NCBI RefSeq assembly: GCF_000422405.1
Contig: NZ_AULS01000007.1
Location: 1 to 64,000 of the forward strand
Source: Microbacterium luticocti DSM 19459
GTDB taxonomy: Bacteria > Actinomycetota > Actinomycetes > Actinomycetales > Microbacteriaceae
Direction of reading: 5' to 3'
DNA: 64,000 bases
Shown here one piece after another: positions 6,899 through 16,205 of the stretch. Numbering within the stretch: the stretch's first letter is position 1; the number at the start of each line of letters is the position of its first letter. The notes below the pieces were generated by a model. The model searched no databases, was not told the origin of the DNA, and saw only the letters and a program-made list of their open reading frames with translations. The position numbers and the translations under genes are program-made.

Positions 6899-9877
6899 AT
6901 GTTCCGGCAGCGCGCGCATCCCGTTCCCGATCGACCCGAACGCGACGCGCCGCCCGCAGACCCGTTCCCCCATGCCGGATCGGGAACCGGCGGCGCGGCG
7001 CAGGCGTGGCCGGACGTGCTGGGCGGGCCCGACGCCGATGCGCCGCTGCGACTGCCGACGCCGGCGCCCCCGCCGCGGCGCAGCGGCGTACCGCTGGTGG
7101 CGTCGGCGGTGCCGGTGCTCGGAGCCCTCGCGCTGTGGCTGGCCACCGGAACCGTGATGATGCTCTGGTTCGCGGCGCTCGGTCCCCTCATCGCGGTGGC
7201 GTCGCTGCTCGATGCCCGCCGCACCGCGCGGCGCGACCGGCGCCGGGCCGCGGCGGATGCGGCACGGGCGCGACGCCGTGCCGCGTCGGCCGTGGCTTCC
7301 CGGCACGAGCATGAGCGCCGGGCGCTGTGGTCGCGGCATCCCGATGTGCACGGGCTCCTGCGGCCGGCCGCGCACGGCGGCGATGAGGTGTGGCGCGCCG
7401 TCGCCGGGCGCGGCGACGACCTGGTCGTCGGCCGCGGCGCCGCCCGCAGCGCCGTGCGGGTCGAGGGAGGGGACGAGGGCGCCGAGACCGCCGCGCTGCG
7501 CAGGCGGGCCGCGGTGCTCGACGACGCCCCGGTCACCGTACGGGCCGAGCACGGCGTCGCGGTCGTCGGGCCCGAACCGGCCGCCCGCGCCGTGCTGCGT
7601 GCGCTGGTGCTGCAGCTGTGCCTGGCCCTGCCGCCCGACCGGCTTCGGGTTGTCGAACCGGCCGACCCGGCCGACCCCGACGCGGCCTGGCTGGCACGAC
7701 TGCCGCACGCCGGCACCGGCCCGGCACGCGACGGGGTGCCCACGCTGGCCGTGACCGCGCCCGGCGACGGACCCGTCGACGCCGACATCGTGCTCGCACG
7801 GGTGCGTCCCGGCGAACCCGCGCCGCCCCGCTGCCGCTGCGTGCTCACCCTCACCGGTGTCGGCCGGGCCCGGCTGCGCGGCGACGGCGACGTGCGCGAC
7901 GTGCGTGTCGAGGCCGTCGGCGCCGGGCAGGCGCACGCGATCGCCGCCGCACTGGCCGCCCGCGCCGAGGCGGCGTACGGGTGGGCGGAGCGCGACGAAC
8001 CGGTGGGTCTTGCCGATCTGCTGCCCGACGAGTCGGCACCCGCCGGTGGACTGGTCGCCGTGGTCGGCACCGCCCGTTCCCGCCCGTTCCGCATCGACCT
8101 GGTCGCCGACGGGCCGCACGCGGTCGTGGCGGGCGTGACCGGGTCGGGCAAGAGCGAGCTGCTCACCACCTGGGTCACCGCGCTGTGCGCCCGGTACCGC
8201 ACCGACGAGGTGGCGTTCCTGCTCGCCGACTTCAAGGGCGGCACCGCGTTCGACGCCCTCGCCGGGCTGCCGCACGTCACCGGGGTCATCACCGACCTCG
8301 ACGCCGGGGGTGCGCAGCGTGCGCTGCAGAGCCTGCGGGCCGAGTTGCGCCGCCGCGAGGCCGAGATCGTGCGCGCCGGCGCGCGCGACATCGACGGCAC
8401 CGGCCTTCCTCGCCTGGTGATCGTGGTCGACGAGTTCGCAGCGCTCTTGGCCGGGCATCCCGAGCTGCAGGACCTGTTCACCGACATCGCCGCACGCGGC
8501 CGCGCCCTGGGCATGCACCTGATCCTCGGCACTCAGCGGGCTGCGGGGGCGTTCCGCGAGGGGCTGCTCGCGAACTGTCCGCTGCGGATCAGCCTGCGGG
8601 TGACGGACGCCGCCGACAGTCGCCTGCTCCTCGGCTGCGACGATGCGGCCGTGCTGCCGGGCACACCCGACCAGCGGGGGATCGCCCTCGTGCGCCGCGC
8701 CGCCGACACCACCCCGCACACGGTGCGCATCGCGCTGTCGTCCGCCCAGCTCGTGGCCCGCACCGCCGCGGGCGCGCGCGGGCCGGTGCCACGCCGCCCC
8801 TGGATGCCGCCGCTGCCCGAGAGCCTCGCCCTCGACGAAGCCGCCGTCGACGCACCGGAGGGCATCGTGCTCGGCCGTGCCGACGACCCCGACCGGCAAC
8901 GCCAGGACCCGGTCGTGCTCGGTCCGCTCGAGCGCGGGCTCGGCGTCGTAGGTCGGGCAGGATCGGGGCGCACCGCCGTGGCGGCGTTGGTCGCGGCCCA
9001 GGCACGACGGCCGGTGTGGATCCCCGCCGACGCCGAGGCCGCCTGGGACGAGATCGACCGGCTCGCCGAGCATTCCGTCACGCCGGGCACGGTCGTGATC
9101 GTCGACGACCTCGACGCGCTGCTCGCGCGGTACCCGCTCGATTACGCGCAGGCGGTCGCCCAGCGGCTGGAACGAGTCGTGCATGCCGCGGGCCCGGGCG
9201 GTGGGCAGGTCGTGTTCACCGCCCAACGGCTCGCCGGCGCCACCGCTCGACTGATCGAACTGCTGCCGCGCCGGGCGTTGCTGGCGGCCGCCTCGCGCGC
9301 CGAGTTCGTCGCCGCCGGGGGGCCCGGTGACCGCTTCGACGAGCGGATGCCACCCGGTCGCGCCCTGCTCGAGGGCCGTCTCGTGCACTTCGCCCTGCCC
9401 CCGGTACCACCACCGGTACCGCACACCGCGCCGACGGTGTGGGACCCGCGCGGGCGCGTCACCGCCGTCGTGGCGCGCCCCGGCCCCGCCGCCCGTGCCG
9501 TCACGGCGGTCGCGGCACGGCACGGTGTACCGGTGCTCGACGTCGAGGCCGCCGCCGCCGACACCGTACACCCCGCCGCCACCTCGCACCCCGGCGACAC
9601 GGATGCGCCGGCGCCCGCGGTGATCGTCGGCGACGGCGACGGGTGGCAGCGCGCCTGGCGGCTGCTGCAGACGGTGCGCGGCACCCACGACCTGCTCGTC
9701 GACGCCGCGTGCGCCGCCGAGTACCGGCTGCTCACCGGACTGCGCGAGCCACCTCCGTACTGCACCCCCGGGCGGTCACGCGCGTGGTTGCTGCACGCCG
9801 GTGGGCCGCCGGTGCGCGTCGTCGTCGACGATGGCGACGAGGCGGCGACCGGCCGGGCACCTCACGAGACGAGGTAG
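6899..9877 (+). CDS. FtsK/SpoIIIE-domain ATPase related to type VII secretion EccC
   Basis: A 992-residue protein. Two membrane helices lie near the N-terminus (about 63-82 and 84-104), followed by a linker domain and an FtsK/SpoIIIE ATPase domain. Its Walker A is GVTGSGKSE (412-420) and its Walker B ends VVDEF (Asp511, Glu512). A second ATPase-like domain carries a degenerate P-loop GRAGSGRTA (about 685), with Arg in place of Lys, and an IVDDLD segment near 737. Two N-terminal helices plus tandem ATPase domains, the later one degenerate, match EccC/EssC, the motor of ESX/type VII secretion. It does not match FtsK, which has four helices and a gamma DNA-reading domain. No WXG100, EccB, EccD or mycosin gene is present in the window. 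Its 3' end overlaps the convergent sulfatase by 16 nt. Confidence 0.85.
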   Translation: MFRQRAHPVPDRPERDAPPADPFPHAGSGTGGAAQAWPDVLGGPDADAPLRLPTPAPPPRRSGVPLVASAVPVLGALALWLATGTVMMLWFAALGPLIAVASLLDARRTARRDRRRAAADAARARRRAASAVASRHEHERRALWSRHPDVHGLLRPAAHGGDEVWRAVAGRGDDLVVGRGAARSAVRVEGGDEGAETAALRRRAAVLDDAPVTVRAEHGVAVVGPEPAARAVLRALVLQLCLALPPDRLRVVEPADPADPDAAWLARLPHAGTGPARDGVPTLAVTAPGDGPVDADIVLARVRPGEPAPPRCRCVLTLTGVGRARLRGDGDVRDVRVEAVGAGQAHAIAAALAARAEAAYGWAERDEPVGLADLLPDESAPAGGLVAVVGTARSRPFRIDLVADGPHAVVAGVTGSGKSELLTTWVTALCARYRTDEVAFLLADFKGGTAFDALAGLPHVTGVITDLDAGGAQRALQSLRAELRRREAEIVRAGARDIDGTGLPRLVIVVDEFAALLAGHPELQDLFTDIAARGRALGMHLILGTQRAAGAFREGLLANCPLRISLRVTDAADSRLLLGCDDAAVLPGTPDQRGIALVRRAADTTPHTVRIALSSAQLVARTAAGARGPVPRRPWMPPLPESLALDEAAVDAPEGIVLGRADDPDRQRQDPVVLGPLERGLGVVGRAGSGRTAVAALVAAQARRPVWIPADAEAAWDEIDRLAEHSVTPGTVVIVDDLDALLARYPLDYAQAVAQRLERVVHAAGPGGGQVVFTAQRLAGATARLIELLPRRALLAAASRAEFVAAGGPGDRFDERMPPGRALLEGRLVHFALPPVPPPVPHTAPTVWDPRGRVTAVVARPGPAARAVTAVAARHGVPVLDVEAAAADTVHPAATSHPGDTDAPAPAVIVGDGDGWQRAWRLLQTVRGTHDLLVDAACAAEYRLLTGLREPPPYCTPGRSRAWLLHAGGPPVRVVVDDGDEAATGRAPHETR

Positions 9878-12186
9878 GCGCGCTCCAGCTGCTTCTGCAG
9901 CACCGTCACCGGTTCACCGTGCGGCGAGATCAGCACTTCGCGGAGCAGCCCGGTGTACGGGAACGGCGCCTCGTACCGGTCGCTGACCGGCGTCTCACTG
10001 TCGAAACCGCAGCAGAAGCCCTCACCGGTCAACCCGTAGTTGAACGGTACGGTCCGCTCCACGGCCACCTGTCCGGCCACAGTGCCGTCGACCAGCACGG
10101 TCGCCGTGCCCCGCACCCCGCGGATGCCGTCCCGGCTCAGCGCCGGCGAGATCTCGAACGTGCCGTCGACGGCGAACTCCAGGCCCAGCAGCACGTCGCC
10201 GGCCGGGATCGGCTGCGCCGACCGCACCCGGTAGCGCGCTCGCCCCAGATAGTTGTGCTCGAAGTGCAGACGGTCCTCGTCCACATACAGCGTCCAGCCG
10301 CCGAACCGGCCACCCTGCGCGACGAGCACGCCACGATCTCCCGCCGCGAACCGCACATCGGCGACCACCGAGAACGACCGCATCCGTACGTCCACCGCCG
10401 CCTCGTTGTCGATCCGCGACGTACCCGGCCAGTACCGGAACACCTCGCGTCGGCCGAACGGACTGGGCCGCAGCCCCTTGTGCTGACGGGCGTGCAGCGG
10501 CAGCACCCCATACCGCCCGGCCTCGACGTGCCACATCGCCTTGAGCTCCTCGACGAGGCGTGGCAAGGCCTCGGCCAGGTCGTGCACCTCGGACGGGTCG
10601 GTGCGCACGTCGTACAACTCCCACGCATCGTCGAAGAACGAGGCATCCGGATCCCCCGGCCCATCCGAGGGATGCGCCGGGGGAGCGGCGTGGAAGGTCA
10701 CCGCCTTGTAGCCGTCGCGGTACAGCGCCCGCGACCCGTACATCTCGTAGTACTGCAACCGGCGCGACTGTGGGGCGTCGGCGTCGGTGAGGCTGGCCGC
10801 GAAGCTGACCCCGGCGACCTCCTCCTGCGGCACACCGCGCAGCATCGCCGGAAACTCCGTCCCCAGCAGGTCGAGGATCGTCACCGGCACGTCCACGGCG
10901 TGGATGTACTGGTGACGGATGCCGCCCCCGGGCACCGCGCGCGGCCACGACAGGATGAACGGGTCGGCGATGCCGCCGTTGTGCACCTGGCGCTTCCAGC
11001 GTCGGAACGGCGTGTTGCCCGCCATCGTCCAGCCCACCGGGTAGTGCCCGTACGTCTGCGGACCGCCCAACTCGTCCAGCTGGGCGAGGTTCTCGTCGAG
11101 CGACGCGTGCAGCCCGTTGAACATGAGCACCTCGTTCACCGAACCGTCGAACCCGCCCTCGCCGCTGGCACCGTTGTCCGAGACGACCACCACGAGCGTG
11201 TTCTCGCGCTCGCCGAGCCGGTCGATCGCCGTCATCAGCCGGCCGATCTGCTCATCGGTGTGCGTGAGGAACCCGGCGAACACCTCCATCATCCGCGCGT
11301 ACAGCCGTCGCTGCGGCTCGCTCAGCGAGTCCCATGCCGGGATCCAGTCCGGGCGCGGCGACAGCTCGGTCTCGGGCGGGAACAGCCCCAGCTCACGCTG
11401 CCGGGCGAACGTGCGCTCCCGCCAGGTGTCCCACCCCTGGTCGAACCGCCCCCGATAGCGGTCGATGTACTCGCGCGGCGCCTGATGCGGGGCATGGCAT
11501 GCGCCGGGGCAGAAGTACAGGAAGAACGGCTTGTCGGGGTCGACCGACCGCAGATCGCGGATGTCGCGGATCGCCTCGTCGACGAGGATCTCGGTCAGGT
11601 GTCGTCCGTCGTCGGGGTCGGCGTCGATCAGCGTGTTGTCGCGCACCAGATCGGGCGCGTACTGGTTCGTCTCGCCGCCGAGGAAGCCGAAGAACCGCTC
11701 GAACCCCTTGCCCAACGGCCAGCGGTCGAACGGACCCGCCGCGGTGACCTCCTCGGACGGGGTGAGGTGCCACTTGCCGACCGCGTATGTCGCGTAGCCG
11801 CGCTCTTTGAGCACCTGGGCGATCATGCCGCTGGTTTCGGGCACCACCCCGTCGTACCCCGGGTAGCCCTGCGCGAGCTCCGAGATCATGCCCAGCCCGT
11901 TGGTGTGGTGGTTGCGCCCGGTCAGCAGAGCCGCGCGGGTCGGCGAGCACATCGCCGCGGTGTGGAACCGCGTGTACCGCACGCCCGCGTCCGCCAGCGA
12001 GTCCATCACCGGGGTGTCGAGGTCGGAGCCGAAACAGCCCAGGTGCGCGAAGCCGACGTCGTCGAGCACGATCACCACGACGTTCGGGTCGTCCGGTTGC
12101 GCCCGCGGCGGCATCCGCCATGCCGGTTCGGACTGCTCGGTGGTGTACCCGATGCGTCCCGAAAAGCGTGCTCCCTGCCAGCCCAT
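9862..12186 (-). CDS. Type I sulfatase (arylsulfatase family)
   Basis: A 774-residue sulfatase-fold hydrolase that would cleave sulfate esters. The formylglycine motif CSPTR begins at Cys80, a Cys-type site that needs the formylglycine-generating enzyme (not in this window). Metal ligands are seen in VIVLDDVGF (Asp42, Asp43) and VSDNGASGEGG, and VGKWHL holds the conserved Lys/His. The long C-terminal part, beyond about residue 520, resembles the beta-rich extension of AslA-type arylsulfatases. No signal peptide is visible, so it is probably cytosolic. The ATG at 12186 follows a G-rich ribosome-binding site. It is divergent from the LacI-family gene, its likely regulator. The substrate is unknown. 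Confidence 0.92.
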   Translation of the reverse strand: MGWQGARFSGRIGYTTEQSEPAWRMPPRAQPDDPNVVVIVLDDVGFAHLGCFGSDLDTPVMDSLADAGVRYTRFHTAAMCSPTRAALLTGRNHHTNGLGMISELAQGYPGYDGVVPETSGMIAQVLKERGYATYAVGKWHLTPSEEVTAAGPFDRWPLGKGFERFFGFLGGETNQYAPDLVRDNTLIDADPDDGRHLTEILVDEAIRDIRDLRSVDPDKPFFLYFCPGACHAPHQAPREYIDRYRGRFDQGWDTWRERTFARQRELGLFPPETELSPRPDWIPAWDSLSEPQRRLYARMMEVFAGFLTHTDEQIGRLMTAIDRLGERENTLVVVVSDNGASGEGGFDGSVNEVLMFNGLHASLDENLAQLDELGGPQTYGHYPVGWTMAGNTPFRRWKRQVHNGGIADPFILSWPRAVPGGGIRHQYIHAVDVPVTILDLLGTEFPAMLRGVPQEEVAGVSFAASLTDADAPQSRRLQYYEMYGSRALYRDGYKAVTFHAAPPAHPSDGPGDPDASFFDDAWELYDVRTDPSEVHDLAEALPRLVEELKAMWHVEAGRYGVLPLHARQHKGLRPSPFGRREVFRYWPGTSRIDNEAAVDVRMRSFSVVADVRFAAGDRGVLVAQGGRFGGWTLYVDEDRLHFEHNYLGRARYRVRSAQPIPAGDVLLGLEFAVDGTFEISPALSRDGIRGVRGTATVLVDGTVAGQVAVERTVPFNYGLTGEGFCCGFDSETPVSDRYEAPFPYTGLLREVLISPHGEPVTVLQKQLERAYLVS

Positions 12187-12290
12187 GATTCCCCCCGGAT
12201 CCCGTCGAACTCTTCTGCCACGATAGGGGAGGACACGCCTGCAGCCCAACGCATCTGAAACGATATGATCGGCTGCAGAGAGGATGCCTC
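12187..12290. promoter_or_regulatory. Divergent sulfatase/LacI promoter region
   Basis: On the minus strand a -10 box TATCGT (plus 12220-12225) precedes the sulfatase. On the plus strand TATGAT (12264-12269) precedes the LacI gene, whose ribosome-binding site is GAGAGG at 12278-12283. An inverted repeat CTGCAGCC (12239-12246) / GGCTGCAG (12271-12278) brackets the plus-strand -10 box. The AAACGA inside it resembles a LacI-family half-site. This is a plausible operator for both genes. Confidence 0.5.
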
Positions 12291-13313
12291 ATGCCGCGCG
12301 ACGCGCCCCGCCCCACCATCCGCGACGTGGCCCTGGCCGCACGGGTGTCGACGGCGACGGTGTCGCAGGCGTTCAACCCCGAGGGCCGGATCGCCGCCGC
12401 CACCCGTGCGCACGTGCTCGCGGTGGCCGAGCGGCTCGGATACCAGCCCAGCTCCGTCGGGCGTGCCCTGCGCACCGGACGCACCGGCGTGCTCGGCGTG
12501 GTGCCGAGTTTCCGCGAGGCGTCCACCGACCGCAGCGCATACCTGGGACGGCTGCGCGCGGTCACCGCCGGCGTCGTCGAGGGTGCCGCCGCGCACGGCT
12601 GCGGCGTGGTCGCGGCGCAGGCCGGCGGCGACGGTCGCGTCACGGCCCCGCTGGCCTACGACGGGCTGGTGCTGGTCGACCCGATGCCCGGCGACCCGGT
12701 CATCGAGCGCGCCCTGCACGCCAAAACCCCGGTGGTGACGGTGTTCGGCGCGGTCGACGAGCGCGACGCGCGCGCCGTGCGCTCGGTGGCCGTCGACATC
12801 GCCGCACCGCTGGTCCGGTATCTCGACCGGGTGTCTCAGACGGTCGACGACTTCCGTCCGGCGATCTTCGTCGGCTCGCGCCTGGACGCCTTCACGCACG
12901 AGGCGCTGCGATCGTTCCAGGCGTGGTGCGCCGGGCGCGGCGTCACCGCCGCCGGTGCGGCGCTGCAGCCCGGCGAGACCGCCGCCGACGGCGCGCGCCG
13001 GCTGCTGGGGGTGCGCGTGCCACCGACCGTCGTCGTGTGTCTGGACGAGCCGTCCGCACGCGCGGTGCGGGTCGAGGCGTGCGGTCTGGGCATGGCGGTG
13101 CCCGACCGGGTGCGCGTCGCCGCCGTCGGCGACGCGCACCCGTTCGACCCCGCCGGCGGCGTCGACGTGTTCGCGGTCGACGCGGCGGCGTGCGGCGTGG
13201 CCGCCGCCGAGGTGCTGGCCGCCCTGATCGGACAGGGCGATGCGCACAGCGTCCGCATCCGCCCGGCCGACCCGATCGATGAGAAATCGTTCATGAGGTC
13301 GCGGGGGCGCTGA
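12291..13313 (+). CDS. LacI-family transcriptional regulator
   Basis: A 340-residue regulator. The N-terminal LacI helix-turn-helix reads [20 protein letters not shown] (about residues 9-28), followed by the hinge region with [21 protein letters not shown]. The C-terminal periplasmic-binding-protein-like domain is present but divergent: the usual Asp/Arg sugar contacts are hard to place, and the closing segment is short. It is divergent from the sulfatase gene across 104 bp. By the usual logic of LacI genes beside catabolic genes, it likely represses the sulfatase and itself until a sulfated or sugar ligand binds. That is inference; the effector is unknown. Confidence 0.9.
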   Translation: MPRDAPRPTIRDVALAARVSTATVSQAFNPEGRIAAATRAHVLAVAERLGYQPSSVGRALRTGRTGVLGVVPSFREASTDRSAYLGRLRAVTAGVVEGAAAHGCGVVAAQAGGDGRVTAPLAYDGLVLVDPMPGDPVIERALHAKTPVVTVFGAVDERDARAVRSVAVDIAAPLVRYLDRVSQTVDDFRPAIFVGSRLDAFTHEALRSFQAWCAGRGVTAAGAALQPGETAADGARRLLGVRVPPTVVVCLDEPSARAVRVEACGLGMAVPDRVRVAAVGDAHPFDPAGGVDVFAVDAAACGVAAAEVLAALIGQGDAHSVRIRPADPIDEKSFMRSRGR

Positions 13314-13348
13314 TCCGGCCCGCATAATCGAGGTACCCGCCCGGGGCT

Positions 13349-13364
13349 TGTAAAACGATTTGCA
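13349..13364. promoter_or_regulatory. LacI-operator-like palindrome in a convergent gap
   Basis: TGTAAAACGATTTGCA is a 16-bp imperfect palindrome centred on CG, with 12 of 16 positions symmetric. This is the usual form of LacI-family operators. It lies 36 bp after the LacI stop codon, where no gene starts. It may be a distal auxiliary site for DNA looping, a remnant of a lost target gene, or chance. Confidence 0.4.
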
Positions 13365-13446
13365 TCGTGTGGCCGTCGGGCGTGGCACGCAGGACCACCG
13401 TCCGGCGGCGCTCGATCGGGGGGCCGTGCGCCTCCGGACGGTTCCT

Positions 13447-13481
13447 CCCGGGCCGGGATGCGCGAACGCCCCCGGCCCGGG
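13447..13481. terminator. Hairpin between convergent lacI-type and ald genes
   Basis: Perfect 11-bp G/C arms CCCGGGCCGGG (13447-13457) and CCCGGCCCGGG (13471-13481) enclose a 13-nt loop. There is no long T-run on either side. It is placed to stop transcription of the ald operon and perhaps also of the LacI gene. Confidence 0.6.
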
Positions 13482-13506
13482 TTCTGCTCACGGCCTCGGC
13501 GCGGGC

Positions 13507-14622
13507 TCAGCCCAGCAGCTGCTCGGCGGGCGTGTGTGCCAGGGCGTGCGCGGCGGCGACACCGGCATTGGCGAGCTCGCCGGCGGCGGTGTTCAGTCCG
13601 GCCGCCAGCGCCGCATCCGCCCGCAGCGCCTGCCGCCAGCCGCGCCCGGCGATCTGCCGGATGTACGGCAGGGTGGCGTTGGTCAGCGCCGAGGTCGACG
13701 TGTTGGGCACCGCCCCGGGCATGTTCGCGACGCAATAGAACACCGTGTCGTGCACCCGGAAGGTGGGGTCGTCGTGCGTGGTCGGGTGGGTGTCGGCGAA
13801 GCATCCGCCCTGGTCGACCGCGATGTCCACCAGCACCGACCCCGGCCGCATCCGCGCCACCATCTCGTTCGTCACGAGCTTGGGCGCCTTCGACCCCGGG
13901 ATCAGCACCGACCCGATCACCAGGTCGGAGCCCGCGACCGCGCGGTCGAGGTCGAGAGGGTTGGATGCCGCGGTCTTCACCCGTCCGCCGAACAGCTCGT
14001 CGAGGTACCGCAGCCGGGCCACGTTGGTGTCGAACACGGTCACGTCGGCGCCCATGCCGGCCGCGATCACCGCCGAGTTCGATCCGGCGACCCCGCCGCC
14101 GATGATCGTCACGGTCGCCGGCCGGGTGCCGGGGACCCCCGACATGAGCAGGCCGCGTCCGCCTGCCGACCGCAGCAGCGTGCCCGCGCCCACCATGGGC
14201 GCCAGCCGCCCGGCGACCTCGCTCATCGGGGCCAGCAGCGGCAGGCCGCCGCCGGGCAGCTGCACGGTCTCGTACGCGATCGCGGTGACCCGATCGGCAA
14301 GCAGCCGCTCGGTGAGCGGACGGTCGGCGGCCAGGTGCAGATAGGTGAACAGCACGAGGTCGTCACGGAAGTACCCGTACTCGGAGGCGATCGGCTCTTT
14401 CACCTTCAACAGCAGCTCGGCGCGGGCCCACACCTCGGCGGCGTCGTCGAGCAGGGTTGCGCCGGCATGCGCGTATTCCTCGTCGGGCATCGACGAGCCG
14501 GCACCCGCGCCACGCTGCACGAACACCTCGTGGCCCGCCGCAACGAGATCGTGCACACCCGCCGGAGTGAGTGCCACGCGGTACTCGTTGTTCTTGACCT
14601 CGGTGGGGACGCTGATCCTCAT
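13507..14622 (-). CDS. ald: Alanine dehydrogenase
   Basis: A 371-residue NAD-dependent L-alanine dehydrogenase that interconverts alanine with pyruvate and ammonia. Length and key residues match the Mycobacterium tuberculosis enzyme: Lys75 (KVKEP), His96 (YLHLA) and Asp270 (VDIAVDQGG), with the nucleotide-binding loop GGGVAG at 175-180. The ATG at 14622 has an AAAGGA ribosome-binding site. The stop of the asparaginase gene upstream is 56 bp away on the same strand, so the two likely share a transcript for amino-acid catabolism. Confidence 0.96.
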   Translation of the reverse strand: MRISVPTEVKNNEYRVALTPAGVHDLVAAGHEVFVQRGAGAGSSMPDEEYAHAGATLLDDAAEVWARAELLLKVKEPIASEYGYFRDDLVLFTYLHLAADRPLTERLLADRVTAIAYETVQLPGGGLPLLAPMSEVAGRLAPMVGAGTLLRSAGGRGLLMSGVPGTRPATVTIIGGGVAGSNSAVIAAGMGADVTVFDTNVARLRYLDELFGGRVKTAASNPLDLDRAVAGSDLVIGSVLIPGSKAPKLVTNEMVARMRPGSVLVDIAVDQGGCFADTHPTTHDDPTFRVHDTVFYCVANMPGAVPNTSTSALTNATLPYIRQIAGRGWRQALRADAALAAGLNTAAGELANAGVAAAHALAHTPAEQLLG

Positions 14623-14678
14623 CGTGGATCCTTTCCGCTCCTGATGGGAGCTCGTCGGGCTCCGGTGCGGAGCCGCCT

Positions 14679-15668
14679 CTAGAACGCCGGCCGGATGGCG
14701 CCGACGTCCACTCCGCCGCCGGTGACGACCAGCGGAAGCTGCGATGCGGCGGCGGCGACGTCGGCCGGCGCGAGCGCGCCGGCCAGTTCCAGCAGTCGCA
14801 GCGCGACCACCGCTCCCGCACGGTTCGCACCGTCGAGCATCTTGAGCGCCACCGTGGTGCCGTCGGGCGCGACCATCACCTGCACGCCTTCGGCGCCCAT
14901 CTTCGAGAACACGCCCAGCCGCTCGGTGAGCACGGTGTCGCCCCGCCCGGGTCCGGCGATCGTCCACGGGTGCTCCCGCACGGCGCGCACCAGGGCGCCC
15001 GCGTTGCGGTGCAGTGCGAACGGCGAGCTCGGCGACGAGGTGCCGATGCGGTGCACGGCTTTGGCGAGACCGGCGAGGCTGACCGCATACACCGGGGCAC
15101 CGCATCCGTCGATCGCGGTGGCGGCGGTCTTCTCACCGGTCATCCGTTCCACCAGCTCCCGAATCTGCACCTGCAGCGGATGGGCGGGGTCGAGGTAACC
15201 GGCCACATCCCAGCCGGCGGTGCGGCAGGTCAGCAGCATGGCCGCGTGCTTGCCGGAGCAGTTCATGCGGATGCGGGCCGGCTCCGAGCCGTCCCGCACC
15301 ATCTCGTCGCGGGTGGCGGCATCGCCCGGCCACGCCGGCGGGCAGCCCAGGTCGTCTTCGCCCAGACCTGCGGCGGCGAGGATGTCACGGACCACGGCGA
15401 CGTGCCGGTCGGTGCCCGAGTGACTCGCGGTGGCCATGGCCAGGCGCTCGCCGTCGAGGGGTGCGCCGGCGGCCAGGCAGGCCAGCGCCTGGATCGGTTT
15501 GAGCGTCGAGCGGGGCAGGACGGGTGCTGCCGTGTCGCCGTACTCGCGCAACGGCTCGCCGTCCGGGCCGAGCACGATCGCGGTGCCGACGTGACGGGAC
15601 TCCACGAAGCCGCTGCGTTCGACGACGGCGAGCTCGACGGCGGCGGTGGCGGCGAAGGTCTGCGGCAC
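14679..15668 (-). CDS. L-asparaginase II family protein (Rhizobium etli type)
   Basis: A 329-residue protein of the asparaginase II family (PF06089), a serine-beta-lactamase-like fold unrelated to the classical bacterial asparaginases. It would hydrolyse asparagine to aspartate and ammonia. Family-typical segments include FVESRHVGTAIVL near the start, RSTLKPIQALACLAAG (Ser-x-x-Lys type motif), ATASHSGTDRHV, MNCSGKHAAML, IDGCGAPVYAVSL and TVLTERLGVFSKMGAEGVQ. It is first in an apparent operon with ald. It diverges from the OsmC gene across only 42 bp. Confidence 0.9.
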   Translation of the reverse strand: MPQTFAATAAVELAVVERSGFVESRHVGTAIVLGPDGEPLREYGDTAAPVLPRSTLKPIQALACLAAGAPLDGERLAMATASHSGTDRHVAVVRDILAAAGLGEDDLGCPPAWPGDAATRDEMVRDGSEPARIRMNCSGKHAAMLLTCRTAGWDVAGYLDPAHPLQVQIRELVERMTGEKTAATAIDGCGAPVYAVSLAGLAKAVHRIGTSSPSSPFALHRNAGALVRAVREHPWTIAGPGRGDTVLTERLGVFSKMGAEGVQVMVAPDGTTVALKMLDGANRAGAVVALRLLELAGALAPADVAAAASQLPLVVTGGGVDVGAIRPAF

Positions 15669-15710
15669 GCTCCCAGCCTAGCGCCGCGGCGTGCCTGCCA
15701 GACTGGGCGC

Positions 15711-16205
15711 ATGATCGGCGAACACCATTACCGGCTGCGGGCCGTGTGGACCGGCGACCGCGGCACCGGCACCAGCGGCTACCGCGACTACGACCGGCTG
15801 GTGACGCTGTCGGCGGCGGGAAAGCCCGACCTGCTCGCGTCGTCCGACAAACCGTTCCGCGGCGACCCGACCCGGTGGAACCCCGAAGACCTGCTGCTGG
15901 CGGCCCTCAGCGAATGCCACCTGCTGTCGTACCTGCACGCGTGTGTGGCCGCCGGTGTCGTGGTCGTCGGCTACACCGACGACGCGTCCGGAGTGATGAC
16001 CGAGGACGGTGCCGGCGGGGGAGCGTTCACCGAGGTGGTGCTGCGTCCGCACGTGGTCGTCGCCGAGGCATCCATGGTCGAATCGGCCACGGCGGCGCAC
16101 CACCAGGCGCACGAGTGGTGCTTCATCGCGAACTCGGTGAACTTCCCGGTGCGCATCCAGCCGGTGATCGAGGTCAGCGGCGCTCGTGCGGAAGGACCTG
16201 CTTGA
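15711..16205 (+). CDS. OsmC-family protein (peroxide-reducing type)
   Basis: A 164-residue OsmC/Ohr-fold protein. The two reactive Cys positions are recognisable as Cys69 (ALSECHLLSYL) and Cys137 (EWCFIANSVNFP), a spacing like that of OsmC. A third Cys is at 78. Such proteins reduce organic hydroperoxides with dihydrolipoyl or thiol partners in the cytosol. The ATG at 15711 sits 6 nt after a weak CAGACT -10-like box, so the transcript may be leaderless. The 3' end runs 32 nt into the convergent acyltransferase gene. Confidence 0.88.
   Translation: MIGEHHYRLRAVWTGDRGTGTSGYRDYDRLVTLSAAGKPDLLASSDKPFRGDPTRWNPEDLLLAALSECHLLSYLHACVAAGVVVVGYTDDASGVMTEDGAGGGAFTEVVLRPHVVVAEASMVESATAAHHQAHEWCFIANSVNFPVRIQPVIEVSGARAEGPA

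Noticed and set aside
13291..13491. Small minus-strand ORF of 66 codons between lacI and ald, ending in a plausible-looking peptide
   Set aside because: It starts inside the terminator-like hairpin, overlaps the lacI gene end, has no ribosome-binding site and resembles no known family.
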